A stretch of 64,000 nucleotides of DNA, taken from assembly GCA_040901465.1 (NCBI GenBank), contig JBBDYN010000020.1:1-64000 (forward strand), read 5' to 3'. The translations under genes and the position numbers were made by a program. Positions 45,123 through 52,905 of this stretch are shown here, one piece after another; within the stretch, counting starts at the first letter, position 1, and every line of letters starts with the position of its first letter. The DNA is from JAUSIF01 sp040901465 (GTDB lineage Bacteria; Pseudomonadota; Alphaproteobacteria; Rhizobiales; Xanthobacteraceae). Under the pieces are notes generated by a model. It had not been told where the DNA came from. It was given only the letters and a program-made list of their open reading frames with translations, and searched no databases.

Positions 45123-45914
45123 TCAAGCCGCGCCCATGAACAAGGCGTCGAGATCGCGCTTTGTCTGCTCGATTACGAGCTCGCAGTCTGCGCGATCGAG
45201 CCGTCTGAGATCGGTGAGTTCGCAAAAGACGGTGCTGCGGACCTGCTGTTTGACGCGCAGCACGCCAGCCTCGACGAGGTGGTTGACCAGGCGAAAAACC
45301 TGAACAAGCTTGGGGCCGCCACGCACGCGCGCGCCCGACAGTGGATCGAACTGCCCAGGGTCGTCGCGGTAGTCGTCGATCACGACGGCGGCGCCCGGCG
45401 CGAGCATCGGGCCGAACAGTGTTAGGTCCCGGTGGATATTGCCATCGGCATCGATCACCAGCGCGCCGATCTGCGGCGTGCGGAGCAGAGCCTTCACTTC
45501 GCCCGCGTTGGCCCAGGTCAGGTTGCGGGGAAACAGCCGGACCCGCGACACGACGCCGAACGCACGGAAATTCCGCTCAATGATCGAGAGGTTCGCCTGA
45601 TAGTCGCCGAAGCGGGCGCGTGATCCGCCCGCCAGCTTCTCGACCACGACCACGCCAGAGCGTTTGTTCGCCTCGATTAGCCCGAGAGCGAGCGCGATTG
45701 CGCCGGCACCGGCGGCACCGCCGATTTCGAGAACGTCGAGGTCGGGTCCTTCGCGGGCGAGGCGGTAGAGCTCGCCATACACCTCGGCCGGCATCATGCC
45801 CGGCGCGCGCTTTTTGAAATCGCGCCAGCGCGTGAGCGGGTTGTTTTCAGGCGCCGCAGATCGGCGCGCAGGTGTTCGCTTCCGCTTTAGTCCGAGCATC
45901 GTTCGCAAGCCCAT
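45123..45914 (-). CDS. Class I SAM methyltransferase (first of the leader-repeat set)
   Basis: 263 residues from ATG 45914. Motif I: LDVLEIGGAAGAGAIALALGL near residue 60; acidic strand 2 end VVVVEKLAGGSRA; LVIDADGNIHRDLTLFGPMLAPGAAVVIDDYRDD later, in the style of FkbM/TylF-like enzymes. The N-terminal sequence NNPLTRWRDFKKRAP is repeated in the stub at 47214-47309. The upstream leader carries the repeat at 45917-45949. Confidence 0.85.
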   Translation of the reverse strand: MGLRTMLGLKRKRTPARRSAAPENNPLTRWRDFKKRAPGMMPAEVYGELYRLAREGPDLDVLEIGGAAGAGAIALALGLIEANKRSGVVVVEKLAGGSRARFGDYQANLSIIERNFRAFGVVSRVRLFPRNLTWANAGEVKALLRTPQIGALVIDADGNIHRDLTLFGPMLAPGAAVVIDDYRDDPGQFDPLSGARVRGGPKLVQVFRLVNHLVEAGVLRVKQQVRSTVFCELTDLRRLDRADCELVIEQTKRDLDALFMGAA

Positions 45915-45916
45915 GC

Positions 45917-45949
45917 GCAATCCTACCGCCGGTTGAACCCGGCGCAACC
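45917..45949. repeat. Leader repeat, copy 1 (short)
   Basis: The core AATCCTACCGCCGGTTGAAC and the following GGCGCAACCCT lie directly before the methyltransferase start at 45914. The same core occurs in copies 2 and 3, but the flanking hairpin of those copies is absent here. Confidence 0.8.
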
Positions 45950-46025
45950 CTCCCGACCACATCCGGATTTTCGCCAACCTTTTCAACGCCGCGCGCGCCA
46001 GCGCCCGGGCGGCGCGGAGCATTGA

Positions 46026-46457
46026 ATGCCTTCCATTCGCATCGCCGAGTTCGACACCTGGAGGCCCGGCTACGGGCTCGGCACCGTGCGCGTGCTGCAG
46101 GCCGGCACGAACGACGACGCGGACATTTTCGCCGACGAGGGCCTCACGGAAGCGGCCGAGAACCCGCAGACCCTCGTGGAGAAGACCGTCGACGACATCT
46201 CCTACGGAAAGTTCTCGGTCCCGCTCTATGTCGGCGTCCCCTACGAGCTCCTCATCAACACCGTCGACCGCACCGGCGTCACGCGCCCGCCGCTCACGAC
46301 GCTCGACGCGCAGGACGCCTCCAACGCGCTCGTGCGTGCGAACGGCGGCACCAAGGACATCGCGCTGAAGCTGCATCTCGCGCGCCGCATCGACGTGCGC
46401 GACTATGGCGCTTTCCTCGCGGTGGGCGACCCGCCGCCGACCGAGGCTTATTCCTGA
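46026..46457 (+). CDS. Conserved small protein of tail-spike/adhesin-type N-terminal style
   Basis: 143 residues, no signal peptide. The sequence IRIAEFDTWRPGYGLGTVRVLQAGTNDDADIFADEGLTEAAENPQ is followed by SYGKFSVPLYVGVPYELLINTVDRTGV and by IDVRDYGAFLAVG. The last motif is the usual beginning of a pectate-lyase/right-handed beta-helix domain, but the ORF stops ten residues later. It therefore looks like the N-terminal domain of a phage-tail-like or surface protein, cut short. Similarity is from memory of such domains, not a search. Confidence 0.5.
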   Translation: MPSIRIAEFDTWRPGYGLGTVRVLQAGTNDDADIFADEGLTEAAENPQTLVEKTVDDISYGKFSVPLYVGVPYELLINTVDRTGVTRPPLTTLDAQDASNALVRANGGTKDIALKLHLARRIDVRDYGAFLAVGDPPPTEAYS

Positions 46458-46476
46458 GCGTAACCGGAGCGGCGCA

Positions 46477-47217
46477 TCAGCGGCGCGCTGACGGATGCGG
46501 CAACGAGCCCGAGTGATTGACCGGAAGAGAATCACCACGAGGCGGTGGCGAGCGATTGGACCGGCTAATTCTGATCGTATCGTTGCAATAGGCGATGTCG
46601 GCCGACGAAAGCTCATCTAGATAGCTTCCAATCTCTCCCCGCCGGCACTTCAGGCTGTTCGGCTCGCCCGGCTCCGTAAGGCCGAGACGGCCGCGATATT
46701 TCTTATCGAAGTCGCCTGCCATTTCCCGCTCGCGCACCTTCGCGAATTCGTTGTGCGCGATGGCAGATTGCATTTCGGCTTGCGAGCGAACTTCCCCGAA
46801 ATGGGAGATGACGCGCGACAGCACCGCGAGCGTGCCGGCGTGCAATTCCTCATAGGTGGTGGAAAGAATATCAGTGCGTTGCGCAGCCAGCTCCGACCAT
46901 AGGCGATTGAAGTGGACGATTTTCTGAATACCGAAGATCGGATCGCGGACGAATTCGCTGATGCCGTCTCGATAGCGATTGCGGTCCCGCCATCTTGCCT
47001 GATGGAAGGCGGAGACAACCGTATCGCGCGGATCACGGGAGAGGAAAACGATCCGGCCGTACTTGTCGGCCTCGGCGGTCGTCAGTGCTGAAAAGTGAAT
47101 CGGCACTTTGTGCTCGGCTCCTGCATGCGTGTATTCGGCTTCGATGCCGAGATCGTCGAGCATCACGCGAAGCCAGGTGCGGCCTGACTTCGGGAAGGAA
47201 ATGACGCCGTTCCTCAC
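46477..47217 (-). CDS. Sulfotransferase, translationally coupled to a methyltransferase stub
   Basis: 246 residues. The 5'-phosphosulfate loop ISFPKSGRTWLRVMLDDLG is at residues 6-24 and the 3'-phosphate motif FLSRDPRDTVVSAFHQARW near residue 58. The start is GTG 47217, which overlaps the TGA of the 31-codon stub (GTGA). No independent ribosome site is visible, so translation is probably coupled to the stub. It is of a different sulfotransferase subgroup from the 44193 gene. Confidence 0.88.
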   Translation of the reverse strand: MRNGVISFPKSGRTWLRVMLDDLGIEAEYTHAGAEHKVPIHFSALTTAEADKYGRIVFLSRDPRDTVVSAFHQARWRDRNRYRDGISEFVRDPIFGIQKIVHFNRLWSELAAQRTDILSTTYEELHAGTLAVLSRVISHFGEVRSQAEMQSAIAHNEFAKVREREMAGDFDKKYRGRLGLTEPGEPNSLKCRRGEIGSYLDELSSADIAYCNDTIRISRSNRSPPPRGDSLPVNHSGSLPHPSARR

Positions 47218-47309
47218 GTGGTCGCGCGCTTTTTGAGATCGCGCCAGCGCGTGAGCTCTGGGTTTTTCTCAGGCGGCAATCGCATGCGCAGCAACGAGCG
47301 TAGGCTCAT
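47214..47309 (-). pseudogene. Methyltransferase N-terminal stub (31 codons)
   Basis: The stub encodes MSLRSLLRM...ELTRWRDLKKRATT and stops. Its NPELTRWRDLKKRA aligns with NNPLTRWRDFKKRA of the methyltransferase at 45123-45914, and at DNA level a stretch of about 34 bases has one mismatch. The homology breaks exactly where the sulfotransferase begins. This looks like a recombination joint that put a sulfotransferase behind a borrowed leader and start. Confidence 0.75.
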
Positions 47310-47400
47310 GCCGCCGATCCTACCGCCGGTTGAACCCGGCGCAACCCTGAAATTCCGCCCGTAATACGGGCGTTCCGATGGCCTCAGCCGGGGAGCGCGG
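47303..47400. repeat. Leader repeat, copy 2
   Basis: About 95 bases nearly identical to copy 3 (48772-48870). On the minus strand it contains a hairpin CGCCCG-TATTA-CGGGCG, then GCCGG-GTTCAA-CCGGC, and ends just before an ATG. It serves as upstream region of the stub-sulfotransferase unit. Confidence 0.85.
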
Positions 47401-47434
47401 TGGTTCCCATCAACAGCAAGAGAAAGGCCCAACG

Positions 47435-47974
47435 ATGCGAGATACCTTCGCAGCGATGGCGTTTCTATGCCTGCTGGCCCCCTCATCTGAGAGCGGAGCC
47501 CTATAACCCCAACTGCGTCTATGTCGGCGTGGACGGCACGACCCAGTTCATTGCCGCGGACTACGACATCACCAACACAGCCATTGGCTTCGACTTCGGC
47601 ATCCATTCCGGGGATCAACTCAGAGCCTCCGTGGGCAACGGCACCGGTTCGGCGGCTCTTTCGCAATTCTCTCGCACACGGTCACTGAGGGGGCATGGAA
47701 TTTCTGCGGACTGTCGCTCGACGAGGCAGTCGGTGCTGGCGGCTTGCTTTGGAACGTCAACGGGTCGGAGAGTACGGACACTTCGACCTATTCGTCACCG
47801 TCATCGAGCAACGCAAGCGATGGCTTCGTCATTGGCACCCGCGGCGGCGCTGGCGATTTCTTCCTCACCAACGGGAGCCGGCTCGCCATGCTGGCCGTGT
47901 GGGAAGGCGCCGCCCTGAGTGCCGCCGACTTGGAAAGCATACGCAACGCGACACGCGGCAGGCTCGGCCTCTAG
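47435..47974 (+). pseudogene. Decayed LamG/lectin-like surface or tail protein
   Basis: Reading frames change at least twice. From ATG 47435 comes MRDTFAAMAFLCLLAPSSESGA; another frame continues YNPNCVYVGVDGTTQFIAADYDITNTAIGFDFGIHSGD; from about 47655 a third frame gives SFAILSHTVTEGAWNFCGLSLDEA... SRLAMLAVWEGAALSAADLESIRNATRGRLGL, the ending of a concanavalin-like jellyroll. The parts are too protein-like to be chance. It may be the other end of a gene related to 46026-46457. Confidence 0.5.
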
Positions 47975-48777
47975 CAGTCGTGTCGAGATAGACTGTCGAT
48001 TGTGATGGCGAGGGCGTTCTTGTCGAACAGAAATTCACAGAGGCCTCTGTTTGCGTGCCACATCGCGTCGCGTAGACGCTCGTTGTAGTAATCCCGAGCG
48101 GCCGGCAGGTCGCCTTCTTTGTTGATGCGCAGATAGACGCGGCCGGTTGGCGGCATCCGCGTGTCCAGGTCTTCGAAGAAGAATCGCCACTCGGCGCAAC
48201 CCCAGAACTCCGCGCCTTCGCTGTCCCAGAACTCCGCGCCTTCGCTGTGCTTGCGGCGGTCAAACTGGGTCGCGACACAGGTAATCACGTCAAACAGCCC
48301 GTCGACCTCAAGCGGGGTGAATTTGCGAACAGGGGCGACACGGCGATCAACGCCGTAGATTGCGGCAATCTCTGCCAGCAGTGGATTCTCAACGTCGATT
48401 CCAAAGCCGTCGTGCCCGAAATGTCGTGCGCAGCGGAGAAACAGGCCGCCGCCGCAACCAACGTCTAGGATGCGCTGCTTGGGCGCGTCGATGAGATTCA
48501 GCACTCGGCAAATGTTCGCGTTGTAGCGAATCCAGTCGTCCTGTTTGGCGTACTTTGCCAAGCGCCGCGAGCCCGGGTGCTTCGCAAGGAGGGCGGCAGC
48601 ATCAAGGTTCGGCAGGGTCGCGCGAATCTCGGCGCAATAGTCGTTGAGACCCTTCTTGGTGGGGCGAGCGGCGGAGACGAGCTTAAGTCGCCGCAGCATG
48701 GCGACAAGCCGCGCCTCGCGCGTGCCGTCAGGAATTGGCGGAAACATCGAACGAAGTGCAGCGGTCAATCGGCTCAT
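47971..48777 (-). CDS. SAM methyltransferase with an internal 8-residue duplication
   Basis: 268 residues. Motif I ILDVGCGGGLFLRCARHFGHDGFGIDVENPLL is near residue 103. Inside the second half a perfect 24-base tandem (48201-48248) duplicates SEGAEFWD. Its start lies directly after leader repeat copy 3. The N-terminal 80 residues are unlike the 45123 methyltransferase, so only the leader, not the coding part, is shared. Overlaps the decayed gene end by four bases (convergent). Confidence 0.85.
   Translation of the reverse strand: MSRLTAALRSMFPPIPDGTREARLVAMLRRLKLVSAARPTKKGLNDYCAEIRATLPNLDAAALLAKHPGSRRLAKYAKQDDWIRYNANICRVLNLIDAPKQRILDVGCGGGLFLRCARHFGHDGFGIDVENPLLAEIAAIYGVDRRVAPVRKFTPLEVDGLFDVITCVATQFDRRKHSEGAEFWDSEGAEFWGCAEWRFFFEDLDTRMPPTGRVYLRINKEGDLPAARDYYNERLRDAMWHANRGLCEFLFDKNALAITIDSLSRHDC
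48201..48248. repeat. 24-bp perfect tandem duplication
   Basis: Two identical 24-base units inside the methyltransferase coding sequence add eight residues in frame. It implies recent slippage. Confidence 0.9.
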
Positions 48778-48870
48778 GCCGCTGATCCTACCGCCGGTTG
48801 AACCCGGCGCAACCCTGAAATTCCGCCCGTAATACGGGCGTTCCGATGGCCCGTGCCGGGGAGTGCGGCG
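48772..48870. repeat. Leader repeat, copy 3
   Basis: Nearly identical to copy 2 (47303-47400) including the CGCCCG-TATTA-CGGGCG hairpin. It lies immediately upstream of the methyltransferase start at 48777. Confidence 0.85.
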
Positions 48871-48996
48871 GGTTTTAGTGACCGCGCCGGCCCCTCGGGC
48901 GGAGCCTGTCCTTGGGGCTTGCCGAAGGCAAGACCCGAGGGCCCTCGGCAGCGCGCGCGACTACGACTGGATGCACGTACAGGCGGAGAGGTTGTG

Positions 48997-49155
48997 ATGT
49001 TGCTCGATTTTATTGCCGTGCTTGCCGCCGCCGCGATCGCAGGCTTGTGCACCGTCTGCACGCTCGGCGAAGGCACGACACACGCCAAGGCGATCACGAT
49101 GGCGGCCGGCATCGGGCTGGTGCTGATTGTCGCGATCATTGCCGCAAGGTTTTAA
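48997..49155 (+). CDS. Small membrane protein
   Basis: 52 residues from ATG 48997 with a good GGCGGAGAGG site. Two hydrophobic helices (LLDFIAVLAAAAIAGLCTVCTL and ITMAAGIGLVLIVAIIAARF) are joined by a short polar loop GEGTTHAKA. No family is recognised. It may be part of the glycan locus. No gene is supported in 49156-49506, which holds only out-of-frame shadows. Confidence 0.6.
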   Translation: MLLDFIAVLAAAAIAGLCTVCTLGEGTTHAKAITMAAGIGLVLIVAIIAARF

Positions 49156-49506
49156 CCGCGCGCGCGAGCGCGGAGTTTCTTGCGTGCGCTCGTGCGCTTG
49201 TCCAAGGGTGACGCATGATTTTCTTGCAACAGCAAAACGGGGCGAAGGTCGCGATGCGTATCGGCCGAGCTGGCGGCTGAACCGGCGCGTCGAGCGCGGA
49301 GGCTGCGGAATGCGTCGATTGTTGCAAGACGTTTGCCCTAGTCGTTTCGGAGATGCAAACACATCGCCGTCGATTCAAGCGCGTTCGGCGGTTTACACCC
49401 TCCAGCGGACAATATCTCTCGCGAGGCCGAATCAGCCAGTGTCGTCCGATCGAAAGCCTCAGCGCGGGGGCGGGTGCGGGGCTCGTCCGAACTCCGCACG
49501 ACGGCG

Positions 49507-50376
49507 TTATCGAGGGGTTGACTGCGACGAGCTTTTGATGCCGATGCGGCCAGCCGCGTCGAGGCGGCTTAGCAGTATCGATATATCGTGCTCGTCGAAA
49601 TACTCGACGACCGCGCGGTGTGATCCGGCCCACGTGCCGAAGTCGTCGACGATCAATACGCCGCCCGGAACCAGCCGAGGATATAGGTGCGTGAGTTCCT
49701 GTTTTGTGGAGGCGTAAAAATCCGTATCGAGCCGCAATAGTGCGATCTGATCGAGGCCATGGATTGGCAACGTGTCCTCCACGCGACCCTTCACCAGCAC
49801 GATCTTGTCCTCGGGGTAATTAGTGGACGCCATCGCGTCGCGTACGATCTCGATGGGGACATTGTTCCATTCGCTGCCTTCGCCTCGTTGCAGCGATTGC
49901 CACTTCTCGTCCGCTTGCATACCATCGAACTTATAGTCGGCGCCGGTCGGGGCCGGCATTCCCTCAAACGTATCGAACAAGAACAGTCGCCGGCCGGCCT
50001 TGTCGCCGAAATGAAGCAAACTGAGCGCGGCCATCATCATGCTTCCGCCGCGCCAGACGCCGCATTCGACAATGTCGCCGGGCAATTGATTGCGAACGAT
50101 ATACTCGATCGAGGTATAAAGGCCGTACAGCCGCTCCATCGAAGTCATCGAGTTCAGCGCGCATTTCTCAAAAAAGCCGAGGAAGACCTCGTCGCGGCGC
50201 ATGTCGCGCTCGCGCGTCGACGGCTTCTTTCTTGCGCGGTCCTCGCCATCGGAAGCCGGTGGACTGGCGTCGGTTCGCGATTCAGGTTTACTCACCACGG
50301 CGTTCGCGCGGGAAACGTGTGCGGCTCGTCTTGAGCGCCAGCCGAGCATACGGCTGATTGTATTGGTCACACCCAT
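49507..50376 (-). CDS. TylF/MycF-type macrocin O-methyltransferase family protein
   Basis: 289 residues from ATG 50376 (MGVTNTISRMLGW). Family pattern: NQLPGDIVECGVWRGGSMMMAALSLLHFGD, LFLFDTFEGMPAPTGAD, KIVLVKGRVEDTLP and LLRLDTDFYASTKQELTHLYPRLVPGGVLIVDDFGTWAGSHRAV, with the metal-binding DTD and DD acids. These enzymes methylate sugar hydroxyls, which suits a glycan-tailoring role. Confidence 0.93.
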   Translation of the reverse strand: MGVTNTISRMLGWRSRRAAHVSRANAVVSKPESRTDASPPASDGEDRARKKPSTRERDMRRDEVFLGFFEKCALNSMTSMERLYGLYTSIEYIVRNQLPGDIVECGVWRGGSMMMAALSLLHFGDKAGRRLFLFDTFEGMPAPTGADYKFDGMQADEKWQSLQRGEGSEWNNVPIEIVRDAMASTNYPEDKIVLVKGRVEDTLPIHGLDQIALLRLDTDFYASTKQELTHLYPRLVPGGVLIVDDFGTWAGSHRAVVEYFDEHDISILLSRLDAAGRIGIKSSSQSTPR

Positions 50377-50507
50377 GAGCACCAACACTTACGCCGCTCG
50401 CGGAATGCGGTGTGGACACGCGCGAAATATTGTTGCCCGCACATTAGGCAACGCCCGAGTTTAACAGGTCGAACATAAGGGTTCATGCTGAGCGTAGCAG
50501 ATTTCCG

Positions 50508-51422
50508 TTAAATCGAATCTTGACGGCGCGTGACATCGGCGTTCGCGAGCAGGTCATCCAAATCCGGATGCCCAACATGTTCCGGCGGGGAATAAATCTC
50601 ACCGGATTTCGACAAGCGATCGAAGATTTCCTCGCGCAGCTCCTGCCAGAGTGTGTGGCGGGCGTGCACAACGCAAGGCATGCGCGTCAGGTTCAGAAAC
50701 CTTGCAATTGAGAGCCGATGGTTGCCGCCGTTTCCAAACAGAATTTCGCCATCCCTTCCTATATGGACATGGGGAAGGTCGTTCTCTCGTTGGTTTCTGT
50801 CCATGGACAATATAAACCCCTCGCTTTTGATCCTATTGTATAATTTATCCACGGTTGCCGTGTAGGCGGCCTTCAGTTCCAAAATGCTTTTACCCCGCCG
50901 GACAGGCGTGCCCTCCCTCAATTGCTTGGCGTAGTGCTGAAACAGGTCGGTATCTTCCCAATTGAGGCCCTCTCCAAAACGTTGCACGACGGACTTGAAC
51001 TTAAGCATCTCCTCAATCGTAATTCGAGATAGATCCCAATCTCCGGACAGAATGTCATTTTGATTCAGCTTGTCGCTGCTTCTTACCTTGTACCTTATAT
51101 GCGTTGGATGAATCCAGATTACCTTGTCGGGATCGGCGACGGCTCTAAAAATTACTTTATTCTTACGGAGTGAATCTTCGGCAATCTGCGCGCGCTGCGC
51201 TTTTCGCAGCCACAGGCTAGTACCACGGGGCACATTATCGCCGTAGGCATCCAGCGCGGACTGGAAAAACTTGATGGCCGCCGGCCAGTCGTTGCGCTCG
51301 TAGGCAGCTCTTGCGTTGCGCAAGAATTGCCGACCAGCCGCCGCGTCCGGAATCATGCCCCGATCTTGAGGTCGAAGCCATGCTCGAAGATTACGAACGA
51401 ATGAAGATTGCCAAAAACTCAT
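50508..51422 (-). CDS. ParB-like-domain hypothetical protein of glycan clusters
   Basis: 304 residues. The N-terminal 60 residues look like a single TPR (AAYERNDWPAAIKFFQSALDAYGDN). The C-terminal part contains LPHVHIGRDGEILFGNGGNHRLSIARFLNLTRMPCVVHARH, the G-x-H-R pattern of ParB/sulfiredoxin-like nucleases or ATPases. Proteins of this kind occur in polysaccharide clusters without known activity. The tail is acidic. GC is lower than in the flagellar part. Confidence 0.55.
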   Translation of the reverse strand: MSFWQSSFVRNLRAWLRPQDRGMIPDAAAGRQFLRNARAAYERNDWPAAIKFFQSALDAYGDNVPRGTSLWLRKAQRAQIAEDSLRKNKVIFRAVADPDKVIWIHPTHIRYKVRSSDKLNQNDILSGDWDLSRITIEEMLKFKSVVQRFGEGLNWEDTDLFQHYAKQLREGTPVRRGKSILELKAAYTATVDKLYNRIKSEGFILSMDRNQRENDLPHVHIGRDGEILFGNGGNHRLSIARFLNLTRMPCVVHARHTLWQELREEIFDRLSKSGEIYSPPEHVGHPDLDDLLANADVTRRQDSI

Positions 51423-51453
51423 GGCTGGCAACAGTTACGTTAGCAGGACGCAA

Positions 51454-52317
51454 TCATTTGGCAGGGACATCGGTACAAAGGGTATCGTAATTCAAGCTGC
51501 CAAAATCCACTTGCTTTCGATAGACAAAAGCATCGCTGGACCGGGTCCTGAACCCCTCGATCGGGATAAAGTGCTCGCGATGGCTTTCGATGAACCGCTT
51601 CTGGCATTTATGCTTTTCCGAGCCGGTTCTTTCCCAGTAGTGATAGTCCATGAATACGACGACGGCGACGCCTGGAATCCAGTAGGGGCCGAACGTCTTC
51701 AGTACGTGAAGGAATTTCGAGGGCGTCTTGGCTGCATCATCGACGTAAATCGAAATGGGCCCTCCCGTCCACGTGGCGTTTCGAAAATCCCCCTTCTCGA
51801 ATGTGATCGCGACTCCAAACGGCTGCAACGATCGCATGACCCACGGAAGCGTGTCGTCGCAGACCCGAAACGTTACATTTTGCATGGCCGCCTTCGCGAC
51901 TTCCGCTTCATTCGCCTCCCAGCGGTCAAAGCAATGTAGCGATACAGGTCCGTCCAGTTGACGCTCGCGAAGGCCCAAGGCGAGCTGCGCTGTACCAGCG
52001 CCCAGCCAAGAGCCTACCTCGACGATGGAAGAATTGGAGGGCGCGGCGCGGGCGGCCTTTCGCAAATGTTGCCCGATCTCACTGCCGCCCATCGAGGGGA
52101 TTTGTTGGGCAAGGCTTTCCAATTCTCCGATGTCCTGCCGCGAGAGATCCGGCGCCAGGGAGAGGGTCTGTGTTTGCATGACGGTGGGCGGAACATGTTT
52201 CGACAAGACCCGTCGCGCGTCGCCGGATCGTGTCCGCCCGGCGCGCGACGAGCCTCCGGTCATCCAATTGAGGCGGGTCGGCGCAAGCCGCCGATAGAGA
52301 GAGCGCAGTTCCCACAT
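51454..52317 (-). CDS. SAM methyltransferase, paralogue of the one at the window end
   Basis: 287 residues. Motif I is in SIVEVGSWLGAGTAQLALGLRERQ, with LHCFDRWEANEAEV following and ISIYVDDAAKTPSKFLHVLKTF later. The segment SMGGSEIGQHLRKAAR to FDRWEA is closely matched by the gene starting at 63556, which is in the opposite orientation. It starts beside the sulfotransferase relic. Confidence 0.82.
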   Translation of the reverse strand: MWELRSLYRRLAPTRLNWMTGGSSRAGRTRSGDARRVLSKHVPPTVMQTQTLSLAPDLSRQDIGELESLAQQIPSMGGSEIGQHLRKAARAAPSNSSIVEVGSWLGAGTAQLALGLRERQLDGPVSLHCFDRWEANEAEVAKAAMQNVTFRVCDDTLPWVMRSLQPFGVAITFEKGDFRNATWTGGPISIYVDDAAKTPSKFLHVLKTFGPYWIPGVAVVVFMDYHYWERTGSEKHKCQKRFIESHREHFIPIEGFRTRSSDAFVYRKQVDFGSLNYDTLCTDVPAK

Positions 52318-52352
52318 TGGCCTGCTCGAACGTCCCCCAGTCTAGACGAACG

Positions 52353-52856
52353 GAGAGTACAAAGTCGATTCGCTGGCTCAAACTATTGAAACAAACCGAA
52401 TCCGTTGATCTTTACGTCCTGCACATCGTGAGGGACGGGCGGGCCGTTGCCTTCAGCAATGTCCGAAAGCGACGAAATATATACGCCTACGCCCGCAGAT
52501 GGGCGTCCAGGATTATTAAATTGCTCCATCATTGAGATGCCTCACCGGGGCGCTGGATGATCGTCAATTACGAACGCTTCGTAACGCATCCAGTCGAAGA
52601 AACAAAACGGATCATGGATTTTGTTGGCGAAGAATTCGAGGAAACGCAGCTAAACTTTTTGCAACCAGTGCATCACAATCTCGGGGGCAATCGCATGCGG
52701 CGGGCGGGTGCTTCGAACATCGTGGCCGATACGAAGTACCTTTCTGGCATTGGGCCTCTGCAGTGGTTCCTCACCACAGCCTATGCCTATAAAGGGCTGG
52801 CAGAGTTCGGCTACCCGTTATTCAGGCGTCGAACGCGATCACTATTCTTTTCTTAG
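52353..52856 (+). pseudogene. Sulfotransferase relic with one in-frame stop
   Basis: From GAG 52353 the frame matches the sulfotransferase at 44193-45038 from ESTKSI to the end (LFS/LFDS). The stop TGA at 52533-52535 stands where the intact gene has an Arg codon (LLEHRNAF versus LLHH-stop-DASPGRW), as by CGA to TGA. The first 110 residues with the PAPS 5'-phosphosulfate loop are gone. The 3'-phosphate motif HIVRDGRAVAFSNVRKR is still readable. Confidence 0.85.
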
Positions 52857-52905
52857 TCGGCGGAAAGTCTAGGAATGTTCGGCTCGAAACCGTGCGGCCG
52901 GGTCT

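Noticed and set aside
46477..47974. An insertion sequence between the two tail-like fragments
   Set aside because: No transposase, terminal inverted repeats or target duplication can be seen. Recombination between leader repeats explains the layout more simply.
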